Assembly: GCA_016806645.1 (NCBI GenBank)
Contig: JACSYO010001618.1
Span: 206,501-270,500 of the forward strand
Source of the DNA: Ophiodon elongatus
Lineage: Eukaryota; Chordata; Actinopteri; Perciformes; Hexagrammidae
Length of the DNA stretch: 64,000 nucleotides
Direction: 5' to 3'
Below are positions 26,433 through 39,752 of the stretch, piece after piece. Position numbers and translations under genes: made by a program. A model generated the notes under the pieces. It searched no databases. It was given only the letters and a program-made list of their open reading frames with translations, and was not told the origin of the DNA. Positions within the stretch are counted from its first letter, which is position 1. Each line of letters starts with the position of its first letter.

Positions 26433-27659
26433 TGGACAGACTAACTAACACGAAGACTAACATGTCAATCGTTGTTATTATTATTATAGTCGTTATTCAC
26501 AATTGGATGTGTCTCTGTGTCCCTCAGGAATATAGATGCTCATAAAACCGTGTAGGGTCAGCCTTAAGGAAGGTCTTATAGTTCATAAATCAGTTTGAGT
26601 GTCAAGATTTACCCCAAGTCTTATCTTGAGTTTACTTTATTTAGACACATTGGTAAATTGAGGGTTCAAACACGTAATGCCCTTTAGGTTCCTGAGAGCA
26701 GTCTCTGGACAAAGTTTATTAGTTCAGATTGTGTCATTGTTGTTATTATCACATTTCAGTTTTATCAACTTTCCATGGATGTTCGCTAGATCCCTCACTT
26801 GTGTTACTTTTCAGTACCTTTCCTTGGCTGTAATATTGTTAGAATATTCAACTAGGCCTCATCCCTGAAACCATCACAAAAAGAAACCCATTAAAGTGCC
26901 GGGTGTGTATACATCAAGCAGCGCGCAGACCAGAGGCACACATCCTTCAGCCTTTAAGTGGTATTGGAATAGTATTGAGATCTGTGTAATTGGATTAGAC
27001 CAACCTTAGTCCCCTCTCTATTCCACCAGTTCCCTCTGTGAAATCATAACTTAAGAGCTTTGACAATGGTAGTTTTGCTGTGCAGCAGCTGATGGAAATG
27101 CAACATGATCTCTGTCTGTAGCTCCTGGTCTCATCTTCCCTCCCTGAGGCAGGAAAATCCCAACAGCAGCCTGACTGACAGCTCAACTCTGCCTGGCTTT
27201 GACTGATGGTTCTGAGGGGCCCAACTGATCTCAGGCCTCTGTGGCGATCATATGGAGCATCACAAAGAGGTGCCGAGGAAGGGATGAGGGCTCAGATGAG
27301 TCTGGGAGGTCTATCACAACTGTTTGGCTATGTACACATGACAGGGTACATGGAGGGCTGTGTTCTCTCTGGCCACTCTGGGTTAAAAGGCCTGTCAGAC
27401 AGACACCCTTGTATCATCGCTCAGGTGGGATCCTGTTGCTCTGATAGCACATGCACATAGGAAGACACAGCGAAAGTATAAAGAAGCGTATGCAGACTGC
27501 TCTCCGATCACAGAGCTGCTACTACCAGCACAGTATATTGTCACCTCTAACTAATATGATATAAGGTAATCAAGCAAAAGAGTTGGGACAAAGTATAGAC
27601 TGCATCCCAGCGTGTATCCTTACATTATTTCATAGATTATTTTTCATACTGTGGCTAAT

Positions 27660-27698
27660 TGTGTGTGCGTGTGTGCGTGTGTGCGTGTGTGCGTGTGT

Positions 27699-27745
<47 letters not shown>
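27660..27745 (+). repeat. Compound (TG)n / (GTGTGTGC)n microsatellite
   Basis: Starts with GTGTGTGC/GTGTGCGT units containing four CG steps, then switches to about 16 pure TG units after a single GTAT. Confidence 0.97.
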
Positions 27746-27746
<1 letters not shown>

Positions 27747-30700
27747 TCCTGACTAAAAGACTATCTAGATTGCACTAGCAATCAATTGATTGCAAATGAA
27801 CATTGTGTAGAACCTGTCTGTTTTTCTTTTAATCAGTATGAAACTTATTTTCTGGAAACTTCTTGGAAATCATTAGGATAGTATTGAAAAATGATGGCTC
27901 TGTATAGAAAAGGTTTTAGTATGACTTAAAGATCACTTCATTTCCTGCTCAAATGTGCCTCAATAAAAGATGTGTATATTGGAGAACAGGCACAGAACAG
28001 CGAACATCAACACACGGAAAGCTTGCAGATAACTTCCTGTGTGTAACTGACTATAAACAAACCTGACTGGCTGCAGGTCGAGGTGTCAGCTACAACTCAC
28101 AGAGCCACTGAAATAAGCTAAAATTGTGAGCATCAGAGGAAGCTTTCCTGAATCATACTTCAACCTGCCTCTGAAAACAAAGAGATTCATACAAAGTGTC
28201 CAGCGGCTACATGCAAGGCTGTCAGCCTACCGGGGTTTGTGTTACATTTTAATTTTGGCACCGACCTGAGAATCAGATCATTGTTTGAGAAGACGGCTGG
28301 AGCCAGAGACAAGAAAGAGAGAGCAGACAGGGACATGGAGTGGAGGAGATTAAGACAAGGGAAGGAAAATAATAAACATTGGGGAAGCTTTTGACAAAAA
28401 CATAGTCAGCTTATACAGCCTCCATTTTTTGGGGGGCGAAGAGAACATTCAGTGCATGGCACCTTGAATTTTATTGTTATACTTTAAGTTACCGATTTTG
28501 ATATTGGTTGTGTGAAAGCAAGTACACATCACTGTATTAGTTACACCAAATGAGGATATTATAGCTGAATTGCAGGATACAAAAATACTCTTTGTATTAA
28601 GTCTTTTCTGACTGTTGCAAGCCACAAACTGTATTTCATTCATTGAGTGTGAGCTCACGCGGGTAAACAAATAAAAGCTCACCTACTGGAGCTTTTTTAA
28701 CCTCTGTCCAAATAAGAGTATTTAAATAATTAAAATCTGTGGCTAATTTGGGAATTAAGGCTAAATCAACTAAATCCCGAATGCTAAGAAATGCTTCCCT
28801 CCCCACTTTATATCAGTAACTGAGTATTCACAGTCAATGTGTATTTTCTCATTAGTAATATAAACATGAATTACAACGAATCACCCCAAGCAGTATTTAA
28901 ATAGGTTGCAGAAGAATAATTTCTTCTTGCTTGCACACACACACATCTGTGCACAGATACACACACAATTTCTTTTTTTTTTTTATGTGTGTGGCAGGGA
29001 ATATTCAGGACTAAATAACCATTACAGGGGGTAGAAACAGACAGAAATATAAAACGCTGTCAAAACTGTGCTGAGCGGAGTCTGAGACCTTCTTATCTAC
29101 AGACTGCATTAAGACATGGCTTTCACTTTTCTCCCTGTATAATGAATAATAAGTCCACATGAATTTATTAGCCTACAGTCTTGAATTCATAGTTTTAGTA
29201 GAAAAAAATGTATCTTAACCTGCCTTAAAAATATATTAACTTGTTGCATACTTTTTTTTAAGGTTGCATACTATGACTCCCTATTTCTTAGCATTCCTCG
29301 TTCCCTTTTGCGATTTCATCACCTGACTCTCTTTTCCTCTCCTCTCTGCTTTCTTCTTTCCCCCCCAAACTCTTTTTCTCTTCCCCCCACACACACACAC
29401 ACACAATTGTTCCCTCCTTCCCTACCGCTTGCTGCTCATTTTTAAATCTATGAATTTCTGAACATCATTTTCTTGATTTTTCCACGCCCCAGGGAGACAT
29501 TCTCATTCCAGCCCTTCTCTTTTTTCACCTCATTTCCTCCCTCCTGAGTGAATCTCCCAGACAGGATGTGAGGTGACAGTGTTGCCCATGGAGGTTAGGG
29601 TGGGGGTGTTTGGTGTGTGTGTGTGTGTTGAGGGAAGTGCAGGGGCTGAAGGTGGTTATGGTACTGCCTCCCCTTCTTCAAAAAAACAGGGTTGGAGGGT
29701 CAATGCCTTTCCAAATCTAATCCAACACATGACCACGGGAGACGTAGAGTAATGCTGTCTTTCCTTTTAGGATCCAAGCTGTGGAATTAACCGTGCCTTT
29801 GAGAGACTTCTGCTCCTTGGCATGATAGCCCCTCATCCCACAAGACCTCATGCACTTAAAAGAGATATACTTCTGCCCCTTTATAAGGCTTCAACTGTGT
29901 TAAAAACGGCCAATGCTTTCGTCATGAGTGACCATATCTCGGCAGAAACAGAGTGAAGGAAAGTGGACAGTCCCTCAGCCGCACCCATTCTCAAATAAGG
30001 TGCTATGTGGATGAAATTAAAACTCTACATATTCAGCATACACTGATGAAACCAGTGTTCAGTAGTGTAAACCAAAGCTTTTTGTGATATGCACGCTTTT
30101 GTCTGTATTGTATGTGAAAGGTAAAATATACATATAAATGCAGGGGAAAGTTTTAATGATTTGTCAAAAGCATTACAGCCGCAACAATTTCAGTGTGGGA
30201 GTGTAGCTCATGCACGATACGATAAAGATGATCACAGTGATTAAAAGGAATCAGTGTGTATGTAGATGTGTGTGCAGCTGGATGTGTGTATGTGGGTGGA
30301 GATGATGAGAATCACCAAACTGATTAAAAGGAGTCCCTCACTGCCATTGTGGAAAGAAAGAACACATTCAGCTTTAAATAGCAATAATTACAAATTCTAA
30401 TCAGGTAATTTGGGAATTATATGCTCTCAAAATGTCCTGTAATTTTAAGTGTGAAAATAATTTGAACACAACTGTGAGACAGACGAGTAATCAGGGGACA
30501 ACATTTAGATTTTTGAATCCAAATTTTCAGGATGAGAACAAATGCTTCTTTTCTTTATCTCTGGCTTTTGAAAATTAAAAGGTGATTGTGTATACTTTTC
30601 TCATTTTCTTCCCTGTCAATCAGCTTTTCTGCCTCAGTATCTCCCCCTCTCTTCTTCTCGAAAGGGTTAGAGGCTCCCGACTGTGAGAGCGAAACAAATT

Positions 30701-31055
30701 GTAACTAATCACAGGGCTGTCTGAGCAGAACGGTGGTAATAAGTATACCCCATAATGCAGGACATTGAAATGATAACCTCTGAAATAACTTTTTTTCCCA
30801 CGCATCACACAAACTCTCTTTTAGAATCCAAGCCTCCAATATTAAACAAGGAAAAAAAAAATACAAACTAGTGCTGGGCAAAAAAACGACAGAGATGACT
30901 ATCTCCAATCATTGTAAATCAACAATAAGGAGGATTTACATGTATATCAATTTATTTATATAATATATTACATTTGATATATATTTTTCATTGTATGTGT
31001 TGTGCTTTACATATCTTATAGTGCATGTTTGTATAAAGGTGCATCATCCTCTTAC
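27746..31055. other. Intronic, no gene seen until exon B
   Basis: Includes a poly(T) run near 28973-28984, a short CA run at 29389-29405, and a small AAAAGCTC/GAGCTTTT hairpin near 28673-28696. No other exon recognised. Confidence 0.6.
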
Positions 31056-31172
31056 CTCCAGGGCTTTCCTCTTACTGTTGAGCAGCTTGGAGATGTCTCG
31101 TGCCACTCTATCCACCAAGTCCTTGGGGTTGTTCCTCTTGATTTCAAACTGGCTCTTCTTCTCATTATAAAT
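31056..31172 (-). CDS. cacna2d2: Calcium channel alpha2/delta subunit, internal 117-nt exon (exon B)
   Basis: This exon encodes 39 residues immediately upstream of exon C. On the minus strand a pyrimidine-rich tract ending in CTTCTGCAG precedes ATTTATAATGAG, and GCCCTGGAG is followed by a GTAAGAGG donor, so it is phase 0 at both ends. The reading frame is fully open. It starts IYNEKKSQFEIK and continues through NNPKDLVDRVARDISKLL to KALE. Family hallmarks are IY at the start, N-x-P before LV, then A-x-DI-x-x-LL, and AL near the end. The FE[VI]...N-x-P...LV...VA-x-DI pattern is closer to alpha2/delta-2 than to alpha2/delta-1, which instead has YTVEPNNA at the matching place. Splicing to exon C keeps the frame. 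The segment is N-terminal extracellular sequence ahead of the VWA/MIDAS region. The upstream exon, signal peptide and start codon were not found in this window. Confidence 0.93.
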
Positions 31173-33226
31173 CTGCAGAAGGAGAACACAGGGAATCACA
31201 GGTCAGATTACCGGAGCCATTAGTTTAATTAAGAAGACCACAGAGGAGCGGTTTGATTATTCTCAAGGTAGCACACAAGATGGTAAACATTTACTGTAAA
31301 GCAGGCAGTACGCAGCCTGGCGTTATACCCATAAGCCCCAGCACTGCAGGAGAATTAAACACAGAACAGAGCCCTAATGGCAAAGCACTTAGCTAGCCAG
31401 CTGCAGTCTGGCAGTCAGGATCAAATTAAATAAATGCAAACTCCAGCAGATCCTCACTGCTGGGTGAACACCTTGTATCTCCACAATGTTAACTCTTTTG
31501 GAACTAACACAAGCAGCCTTATTTACAGCTTTGCAAAAATACATTCATGACTTCATCCAACCGGTTACTGAAGGCAACTGTAAACCAAACAGGCCAGAGA
31601 ATTTTTGCAACCTATGAAGGACCATAATCCCCTCGTTAAAGTGCAAGTAGGAATTACAACATTTTCACTTAGAAACAGCAATTAATCAAGCGCTCTTACT
31701 GGGGCGTTAGAAGAATTAGATCAGGTAGGCCCCAAACAGACAGCCTTTCAAAACCACAAAAAAACAAAACAAGTAAGAGAAATGGTTTTGGGATGCCACA
31801 AGGCACTGGGATGTTTGCAAAGTAGCATCCAGAGGCAAAACGACAGATGCTTGGACCGCTGACAGAGGAAGGTACTCTGGAGATTAGTCTGCTCCCCCTG
31901 GAAGAATTGGAAAGGCTGCTGACTCAGCAGCCCAGGCTCTATAGGATCTGTAGTCTACAACAGAGCACCACCCGAGGGATTACCACTTATCCTGCTGCCC
32001 TAAGACACCGCAAGACCCACTTTCACACCATAAAACCATTTTGTACAGTTCTTCTGAAGAAAACCCAGGAAAAGCCTGTTGTTGTTGAATATTTTAAAGC
32101 AATTATGGTATTTTTAAATCTCTTAATGTGAGGCTTAAATGTTGCATTTACTTTGGTTGTGTGTAGTTAATTTCCCTTAGTTTTAGGTACTATAAATTAG
32201 CTTCTTCCATCAATCATTTACTCAAGCAATTACAAACACTTCAAACTCTACATACATGATATGACACAATACGTCACAGTAAATAACTACAATTGAAAAA
32301 AGTCAAAACAAGAATAAAAAGGTAGATGTTAATCTTTAGTTTAAGTCTGAGCAAAAGGAGATTAGCTAGCTAGTGGGGAACACACACAGGGGCTTACATG
32401 CACTAACATGCACGTGTGGCCGGACCGGCTACGTAGTCAAAGCACAGAGAAGCTCATATTACAACACGGAGAGGGAGTGAGACGTCATTGTCTGCTCGGA
32501 TAGACATTATACCTTAACATTGCTGATCAGTTGGGTCGGTTCACAATAAGCAAGTCATTGTTTGTATTTATCATGTGATTAGGTTACGAATCAATTAAAC
32601 TAGGCTATTGTGGCCTTTCAATTACGAACTTGGGTGTTTGAGATTCAATCCCCACACACTACAGCACCAACGTCAAACATGATTGAAATCAGCACATCGT
32701 CGGAGAGTCTCGTGATCGTTCACAAACAAAACATTCTCATATTTACCAAAGTACCAATCTCTTGCTTTGTATGAAAAATGATGTCTGTTGGATTGATGTG
32801 TCGATGTGCAGCAATTAGGAAAAGAAAACACTGGCGTCCATACGATCTGTCTCTGTCGAGCTGAAAGCTGGGCAGGCAGCCAGAGGCAGTTTCCCTCCAC
32901 TGGACCACTGAGCAGGCAAACCTGGCCCCAGAAGCTCAGACCATGCCAACCGAGCACTCTGACGAGATTGCCTGGTGTCTTATTTTGGCCGCCCTCTGAG
33001 GGATAAGGCATCCTGCTTAGTTTCAAACAACACTTTAAACTACTTCTCAAAGTGAAATGTGAAGGTGCAATCTGCATACACAATGATGAAGCAAAAAAAA
33101 CCCTCCATCTTTTAAAATGTGTTTTGATGAGTGAAACAGGTGGTTCTAATCTTTTAGTTTTGTTTCTATCAAGTTCTCATCCTGAATAAGTCATTAATCT
33201 GCAATTTAACAGTCCAATGCGCGCAT

Positions 33227-33228
<2 letters not shown>

Positions 33229-33263
<35 letters not shown>
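33229..33263 (+). repeat. (AC)n microsatellite
   Basis: About 17 AC units. Confidence 0.98.
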
Positions 33264-33265
<2 letters not shown>

Positions 33266-36200
33266 AAGGAATTAGTCACTACCCTTCGGTTCTGAATGGA
33301 GCGGTCCTCGCACCTGAGACCAATAATCACATATAGTATTTACGCATATGATGTTCATGAATTTACCCTCACATTTGCACATGCACTCACACAGTGACAC
33401 AGTGAGACTCGCCATTTGAGAGGGCTTTTTCTCAAGGTGGAAAAAGCCATTAATGGAATTTTATTAAACCATAGAACAAGAGCGACGATTTCTCCGCTCC
33501 ATTGACGGACTACAAACCCCTGACTCTTTTAAGCAATGCATTTTTCAAGTCGATTTAAAAACCATGTCAAATTTGTTTTTAAATCAATATTCATTCCCTT
33601 AATGTGAGGTAGTGCTTTCTGGGTCGGCCTCTCTCCAGAAGATTCATGGTTGTCTCCGGGACATTACAGGCAGAGCATTCTCAACATTGAGCTTAGAAAC
33701 AAAATGCAAAAGACAAAGACAGAGATCAATAAGACTCATATTGCTTCAATGTGTGGAATCCCAAAACAATTAATTTATCATAATACGCAGTAAGTTTTTG
33801 AGGAAAAAGGAGTTGTGAGAGAATTATTTAGGGAAAAAACCTGTACAACACAACTTCCATTACTTGTCCTGCATTCTCCTTGTATATTTAGGGATTTAAA
33901 ATGAGTCTAATGTACTGTATAATTGTGAGGTCTCTGCTACTACAATCAGCAAACAGCTTTTTTGGTAAATGCACTGCTTAATTACCTCCTTAAAGTATAG
34001 AACAAGCAAACCAATGATAATTTTAGTCAACCACTGTCATTGTGGTCCAAAATGTATGAAAATAAGCTTCTGCAACACACGCTCACTTGGCAAATGCACA
34101 CCAGCACAAATAAAAGCAGAGCATCTATGAAACTGATTCATCAGTGTCAATAGTGGTCCAGGCAAGGACTGCAAATTACAGTTTCCCCATTCACATTTAT
34201 GGATCGTGTACCACATAACTGTCTGGACAGAAAATAAAACCACACAGGGCTGAAAAATAATTAAATATTACCATTTTTCAACTTTGTGTCAAAATTTCCA
34301 TAGTGAGATATTGTGGTTCTGATGTATCAATGAATAGCAAGTTCAATTTAACCACAATCTGTCGCAGCTTACTATCTTCAATATGTGAAAATGTTTTGTC
34401 GTGGTAAAAACACACAAACAGAACAACTACAAAACGTTCAATTGTTTACAAAATATCATACTGATTAAGATTTCAGAGTTTTTGTGATTATAAATTTGTC
34501 CATGTTGCCCACCACTCAATTTACATAAGCCTAACAGGTGACAGAACAGTATCATATACCTGAGCGGGCAGTTCTCCCTTAGTGTAAATGGGCATGACAG
34601 CAGTGTACTGTATCCTCCTACACAGTCTGTCCTCCTCTCCAGTGACCTGTGTCTATTGTATATCATGTACCGCCACATAAACAGCACTGATATCAGTTCC
34701 TCTGCCATTTCCTATGAGAAACACTATGGATGTTTGCCTGAGAAGAGTCTGTTTTATTCTTTTTATCACTCTTCATGGACTAATAAAACACAAAGAGAGA
34801 GAAATAAAGATAGATAGTACTGTAGGGTGCTCATCTCTCTGACAGGTTGGCCCATTACAAGCTCCTGTAACGAGCAGATGAGGTCCCTGTCCATTCTGGG
34901 AGAAGATTGAGCTGTGCCGTCAACCAGACAGAGCTCCAGCCCAGAAAGTAGCAGCCGGCCAATGAGCATTAGGTTGGAGGAGCGCTCGGTGCAGACCGAC
35001 AGCACATGGTAATGCTGGCCACGATAGGCCTGAGGAGCTTTAAATCCCCTTTAGCTAGCGGTTGGAGATGAGTGACCATCATCGCTGAAGGGCCATAAGC
35101 ACATCAGCCTGCTTGAAATTATATTTGAGGGCTTTGGAGCTTGACTCACTCACAGGTAATGGGGCAGCTACAGGAAAAGAAAAGAAAAACAAGCAGTGTG
35201 GAAGGAAACTTTACTGATCATCACATTCAGTGTTTGAGCTGAGACAAACCACTTGTAGCTACTCGAAAAAAAAATTAACTGCAACAGTGAAAACAATAAA
35301 TAGAAGAAATAAAGAAAAATATGATCATTGTTAATAAAAATGGAAACATTTCAGTGAGCAAATTAAGTATGATTGTATATCTAATTACACAGTTGTTTGA
35401 TGTAAAGTACAGCAAACCTAATATCCATTCCAACTACAACTAAGTATCATTGGACCTATAGTACTGTAACTAAAAATGTTACTTATATGCAGTACTTAAT
35501 AAGTGTACTCTACCCAACTGTATACCGCCTTTGCAGTGAACATCCCCACAATAGAGCAAACAAGCTATTCTAAAAGGGAACAAATACTAACCAATGTATT
35601 CATTTATTTACTGTTTTTCCACTAAAAGATTATGTGCATGGTTAAGTCCTATTTACATTATGGAGAAACGTCAGCCCTAAGCAGCATTTTACAATATGAA
35701 AAAGAGCATACTTAAGGAAGAAAAAAGGGGACAAATAAATAAAATGGATGTGACTGTTTAGTGGTGCCCATCCTTTTTCTAAAGCGGAATCATAATTCAT
35801 GGATTGGAAAGGCTGCGGAGAAATTTAGCAGTGTTAATCAGTTATGCTGTTGGCTCGAGGCTGTGACGCCTGGGCAGCTTTCTGTGTAGGCCTGTCATTC
35901 TCACAGGAAAAGAGGAGAGGTGGCTCCGCAGAGTGCCAATGACGGCCAATCAAACCTTCTGCTGCTAACACTCACACAGGATACGACAGAAGCTACTATG
36001 CCAAATTGCGACCAATATGCTTTATCTGGCAGTCAGGACAGTCAAGCAAGCACACACTGAAAGATCCCACACATACACACTGAGATATGCAAATGCACAC
36101 GTGCGCAAACTCACATTCACACCCTCGTATACAGTACAAGTCACACGTGCTCACATTGTCATCATTAGCCATGATGACTGGTTCCAGTGTGCCAAGCTCT

Positions 36201-36349
36201 GAGTGTCACTGTAAACACACAGATGGGAAGACACAGGGTGGCGAGACTCCGGAAAATTACTGTAAAAAAGTGCTCCCAAAACTCAGTCATCACACAAATC
36301 CACTGCACTGCAAGTCAATCCCCGTATTCCTCAACTTCAGTAGCGTTGT

Positions 36350-36391
36350 AAAAAAAACAAAAAAAAAAAACATGTTTTTTTTATTTTTTTT
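36350..36391. repeat. Poly(A)-CATG-poly(T) palindromic tract
   Basis: An A7-C-A12 run, then CATG, then T8-A-T8. The central 20 bases (36363-36382) are a perfect palindrome, and the wider 40 or so bases pair with few mismatches. Confidence 0.92.
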
Positions 36392-37953
36392 ATGCTGCAT
36401 GAAATGTAAAAAACAACTTGTGTTATCGCTCAAACCTTGAATTTTTCAAAATGTTACTCTTGTCATCAACGCAGCAGAGGAAAGTCAAAACAGTAAAAAT
36501 GATAACAAATGAAAAAGATTTCTGTCTGCTGCTGCCACTTTATATTAAGACTTATTTGTTGACTTTTTCGCCATGTTCGCTGGTAGTCGTTCGTGTTGAT
36601 ATTATTGTCCCTCCGTCTGTGTCTAAGAGAGGACTGCTTATCTCTCTATGAAGTCAGCCACAATAGGCCGCGTCTGGCTGCTGCAGCACGGAGGTTGACA
36701 GAGACAGATGCCACATCATTAAGGAATATTAGTGGGCTCTGCCGAGCAGACCCAGCTTCAACGGGCCCCGGGAAGAGCTCAATAAGAGAGAGCACATAGG
36801 GAGCAGCAGCCCCTCAGAGGAGCTCGATAAGACACAGCACACCAGAAGCCTCTCATAGTTCAACAGGACTGGAAGCCTCCAGAGTCCAGTCAAACGCAGA
36901 AAAAGCAGAAACATTGACTTCTATTGTGAAGCTATAGTGTCCCAGGGAGATTTTCTGTCCCAATGACAGAGAGGAGAAAAAGAGACAGATGACCGAGTCA
37001 GCAATGAACAACATGTATACAGCTAATCTGCCACCTGCTTTCATGGCATATACTCTGACTGTCTACCACGGCTTGGAACTGCATCATGCCAAAGAACACA
37101 GTCTACAATCTATATAATGTGTGATTCATCAGCCAAAACAAGATTTTTTTGCTGCTTGATTTGCATTTAGCTTTTACAAGGATTCATTTGGATTTTTATT
37201 CAGTGAATGCAACAGCACATTGATGGCTCGATTGTGCAACCATAGCTTAGCAACCGGAACTAGGCAAGTCTGTTGAGCTCTGGATTTCTCCACATGCCGA
37301 AGCATGGGGATCTGCATTTTGAGTGGTGGTGGTGGGTGTTGTTGTTTTTTTTATAGCATTTCTAAAAACAAATAGCAAAAGTGTGAAGAATAGATTAGCA
37401 TTGTGTGTCTATGTGCTCTAACATCAACTGCAGTCGTTGTCATGTTCAGCTAGTTTACTAACAAACTAGGTTACATTAGTTAATAGGTTACTTAGATTAC
37501 GTAAAAAAAAAGCACATCCACTGTGTATGTAACATTTCCTTACTGTGTTTTATAGCACATCCCGAGCACAACTGTGGTCCTTGATGTTATCAGTTATAAG
37601 AAGCTCAGTCAGTTTACTCTCTAGTTTACTCTCCAGCAACCACAGCCAACGTTACCAGAGATAATGTGATTGGTTAACCCTTATCCTAAAAGCCTCTTCT
37701 CTTCGAACATTAAATGTGAAGTAAGCTAAACAGAGTTATGTTACAATAGTCTTTAATATATTTGGTTTTCTAAATGGGCCATTAACTGGTGAGGATGCTG
37801 GATTTTTGTGTAGTACATTCAGCTTCGGCCTCAGTCTTTTAGTACAGCATCATGTACAGTATGTTCAGTGCCAGAAAGGAAAGCTTGACATGCTACAGTA
37901 ACTATGGGGTGTGGAGCTAAATGAACAGTTAATTACACTCACACACAACTGTG

Positions 37954-38032
37954 CCAGCTAGACCAACTAGTGCATCCTGTCAATTGTGAATTGACAACTA
38001 TTCACAGGTTGAGATATCCAAGGTCTAGCTGG
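37954..38032. repeat. Nested inverted repeat
   Basis: CCAGCTAGACC at 37954-37964 is exactly complementary to GGTCTAGCTGG at 38022-38032. Inside are a CCTGT/ACAGG pair and a GTCAATT-GTG-AATTGAC mini-hairpin at about 37980-37996. Confidence 0.75.
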
Positions 38033-38305
38033 TTGATCTTGCGCATATTTACTGAAAAAATATATGTACAAAAAACTAATTTCAATAGAAAGCCAGTAAC
38101 AGAACATGTAAAAGACGTAGACATAATTCCCTCATAGTCTCAGAGGCAACACAGGGTGCCAGTGCCAACACAGAGTAACTCAGCGCTAGCTGCATCCGGG
38201 GACTCATCACAGAAAACAAAGGCTGGGCTAAATATTTACATACACCCCTTGGGGAGAGTTGGAGATTAGAAGAGAAGAGAGAAAGAAACAAAAAGATGAC
38301 ATGGA

Positions 38306-38327
38306 GGGGGGGGGGGTGGGGGGGGGG
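38306..38327 (+). repeat. Poly(G) tract, possible G-quadruplex
   Basis: G11-T-G10. Long enough to form a quadruplex within one strand; also a likely assembly or sequencing trouble spot. Confidence 0.92.
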
Positions 38328-39705
38328 TATAGTGGGTTGGCTTCTGTAACATTATCAGAGGGATTGTCCACTGGTGATACAAACAGGTCTGAACAAAGAA
38401 AAACATTATTTACAAGCAGACGATCGCAACCACACACACGTGAACAAACACCCCACAGAGACAGGACTTTGCATACACTCAGCCTTGTCTAATCTCCTCT
38501 CCGAAATAGCATTTTCACCTGCAGGTGCTGTATAGTCTCATTCAAATGTAATCAGTGTATTTAAACTTGCTGTCTTCACTGCTTCACTGCATCTCACCAA
38601 CATCCTAAGTGAAGCGATTATCATCTTCAACCAGAGCTCACTTGTGTCACATTATACAAGATCTAGAGGTTGTCGAACGTGCTTGTAATTCTAGTTTTAG
38701 TGATTGCCACGTCTTGAAGATTCGAGTCAAAGAGCCGTAACTGATTCATCATTGTAGGCCAGTTTAACTGACCAAGAGACAATAAAGATCCTTAATAAAA
38801 CTGACCTTGAACACTGTCTTACATCACTGATCCACTTCTTCTCCCAAACGAGCTGATAAAATAATCTGACTCTCCTAGCAGATAAAGCATGCCAATATGA
38901 CAGTGTGAGGGGGGATATTTACTATGCCAAGCCACAGACGGTGCAAACCAACAAGCAAACAAGACCAGCTGGACAGATGGAGCCCACAGTGATCTTTTAA
39001 CTGCCCAGTTTTGTATATATTCATTAATTAGCCCTGTCAGCAGAAGCAAAGGGTCATGGAGAAGTAGGGAGCGATTTAACAGGACTCGCTCGGTGAAAAC
39101 CATCCAGTCAGTTGGCAACTATTAGAGAGAAGGATTCATAGTAAGGGACTTGTTGGAGCGAGGAAGGACCAAGGGAAATGTGGGGCAGCCTCTCCCGATT
39201 CCCCTCCTCCCTTCCATCCTCAGTCAGGGTATTTGTCTTTTAGACAGAGATAAACTGCAGCCTTTTTATTAACTTGCTGATGGTAGGGAATTGTTTTTCC
39301 TATCCACTAGGTTTTCTCAAATAGACAGCCACAACAATATCCTCCCTATAATTCCTCCCACCACTATTTCTCTTATTTTCTTGACTTCTTCTATCCCGTC
39401 CCCATCCTAGCCCCTATTCAATACTTTATGTATTTCTAAAACTGCCTGTAGTGTCACAGTAATGTCTCAGACATTGGCTGCTGTTTATCAAACATACAAT
39501 CAACCGAATTTCATCTCCCATCCCACCGCATTAAGTCACAGCAGTAGCAAAATAATACGTGATGAGTGTTCGTCTATGTGTGTGTAAGTTTGTGGGCATG
39601 AACATTATTTATGGGGACATGTGTGCTCCTTGTTTCTGTATCTAAAAGACTTCTAATGTGTGAAACTGTGCATATTATGTTTTGGTATGTGCATGATTGT
39701 GTTTG

Positions 39706-39708
<3 letters not shown>

Positions 39709-39751
<43 letters not shown>
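39709..39751 (+). repeat. (TG)n microsatellite
   Basis: About 21 TG units. Confidence 0.98.

Positions 39752-39752
<1 letters not shown>

Noticed and set aside
32673..33083. 136-residue minus-strand open frame
   Set aside because: No recognisable motif, codon pattern or matching splice acceptor; its possible donor at about 32746 does not give family sequence.
34556..34690. Mostly open minus-strand segment ending at a CAG-GTATAT donor-like site
   Set aside because: Contains an in-frame stop, lacks a pyrimidine tract before the possible acceptor and matches nothing known.
38817..38875. Minus-strand segment with CTGCTAG acceptor-like and GAT-GTAAGA donor-like sites, about 52 nt
   Set aside because: Weak pyrimidine tract and no similarity to the missing alpha2/delta exon.
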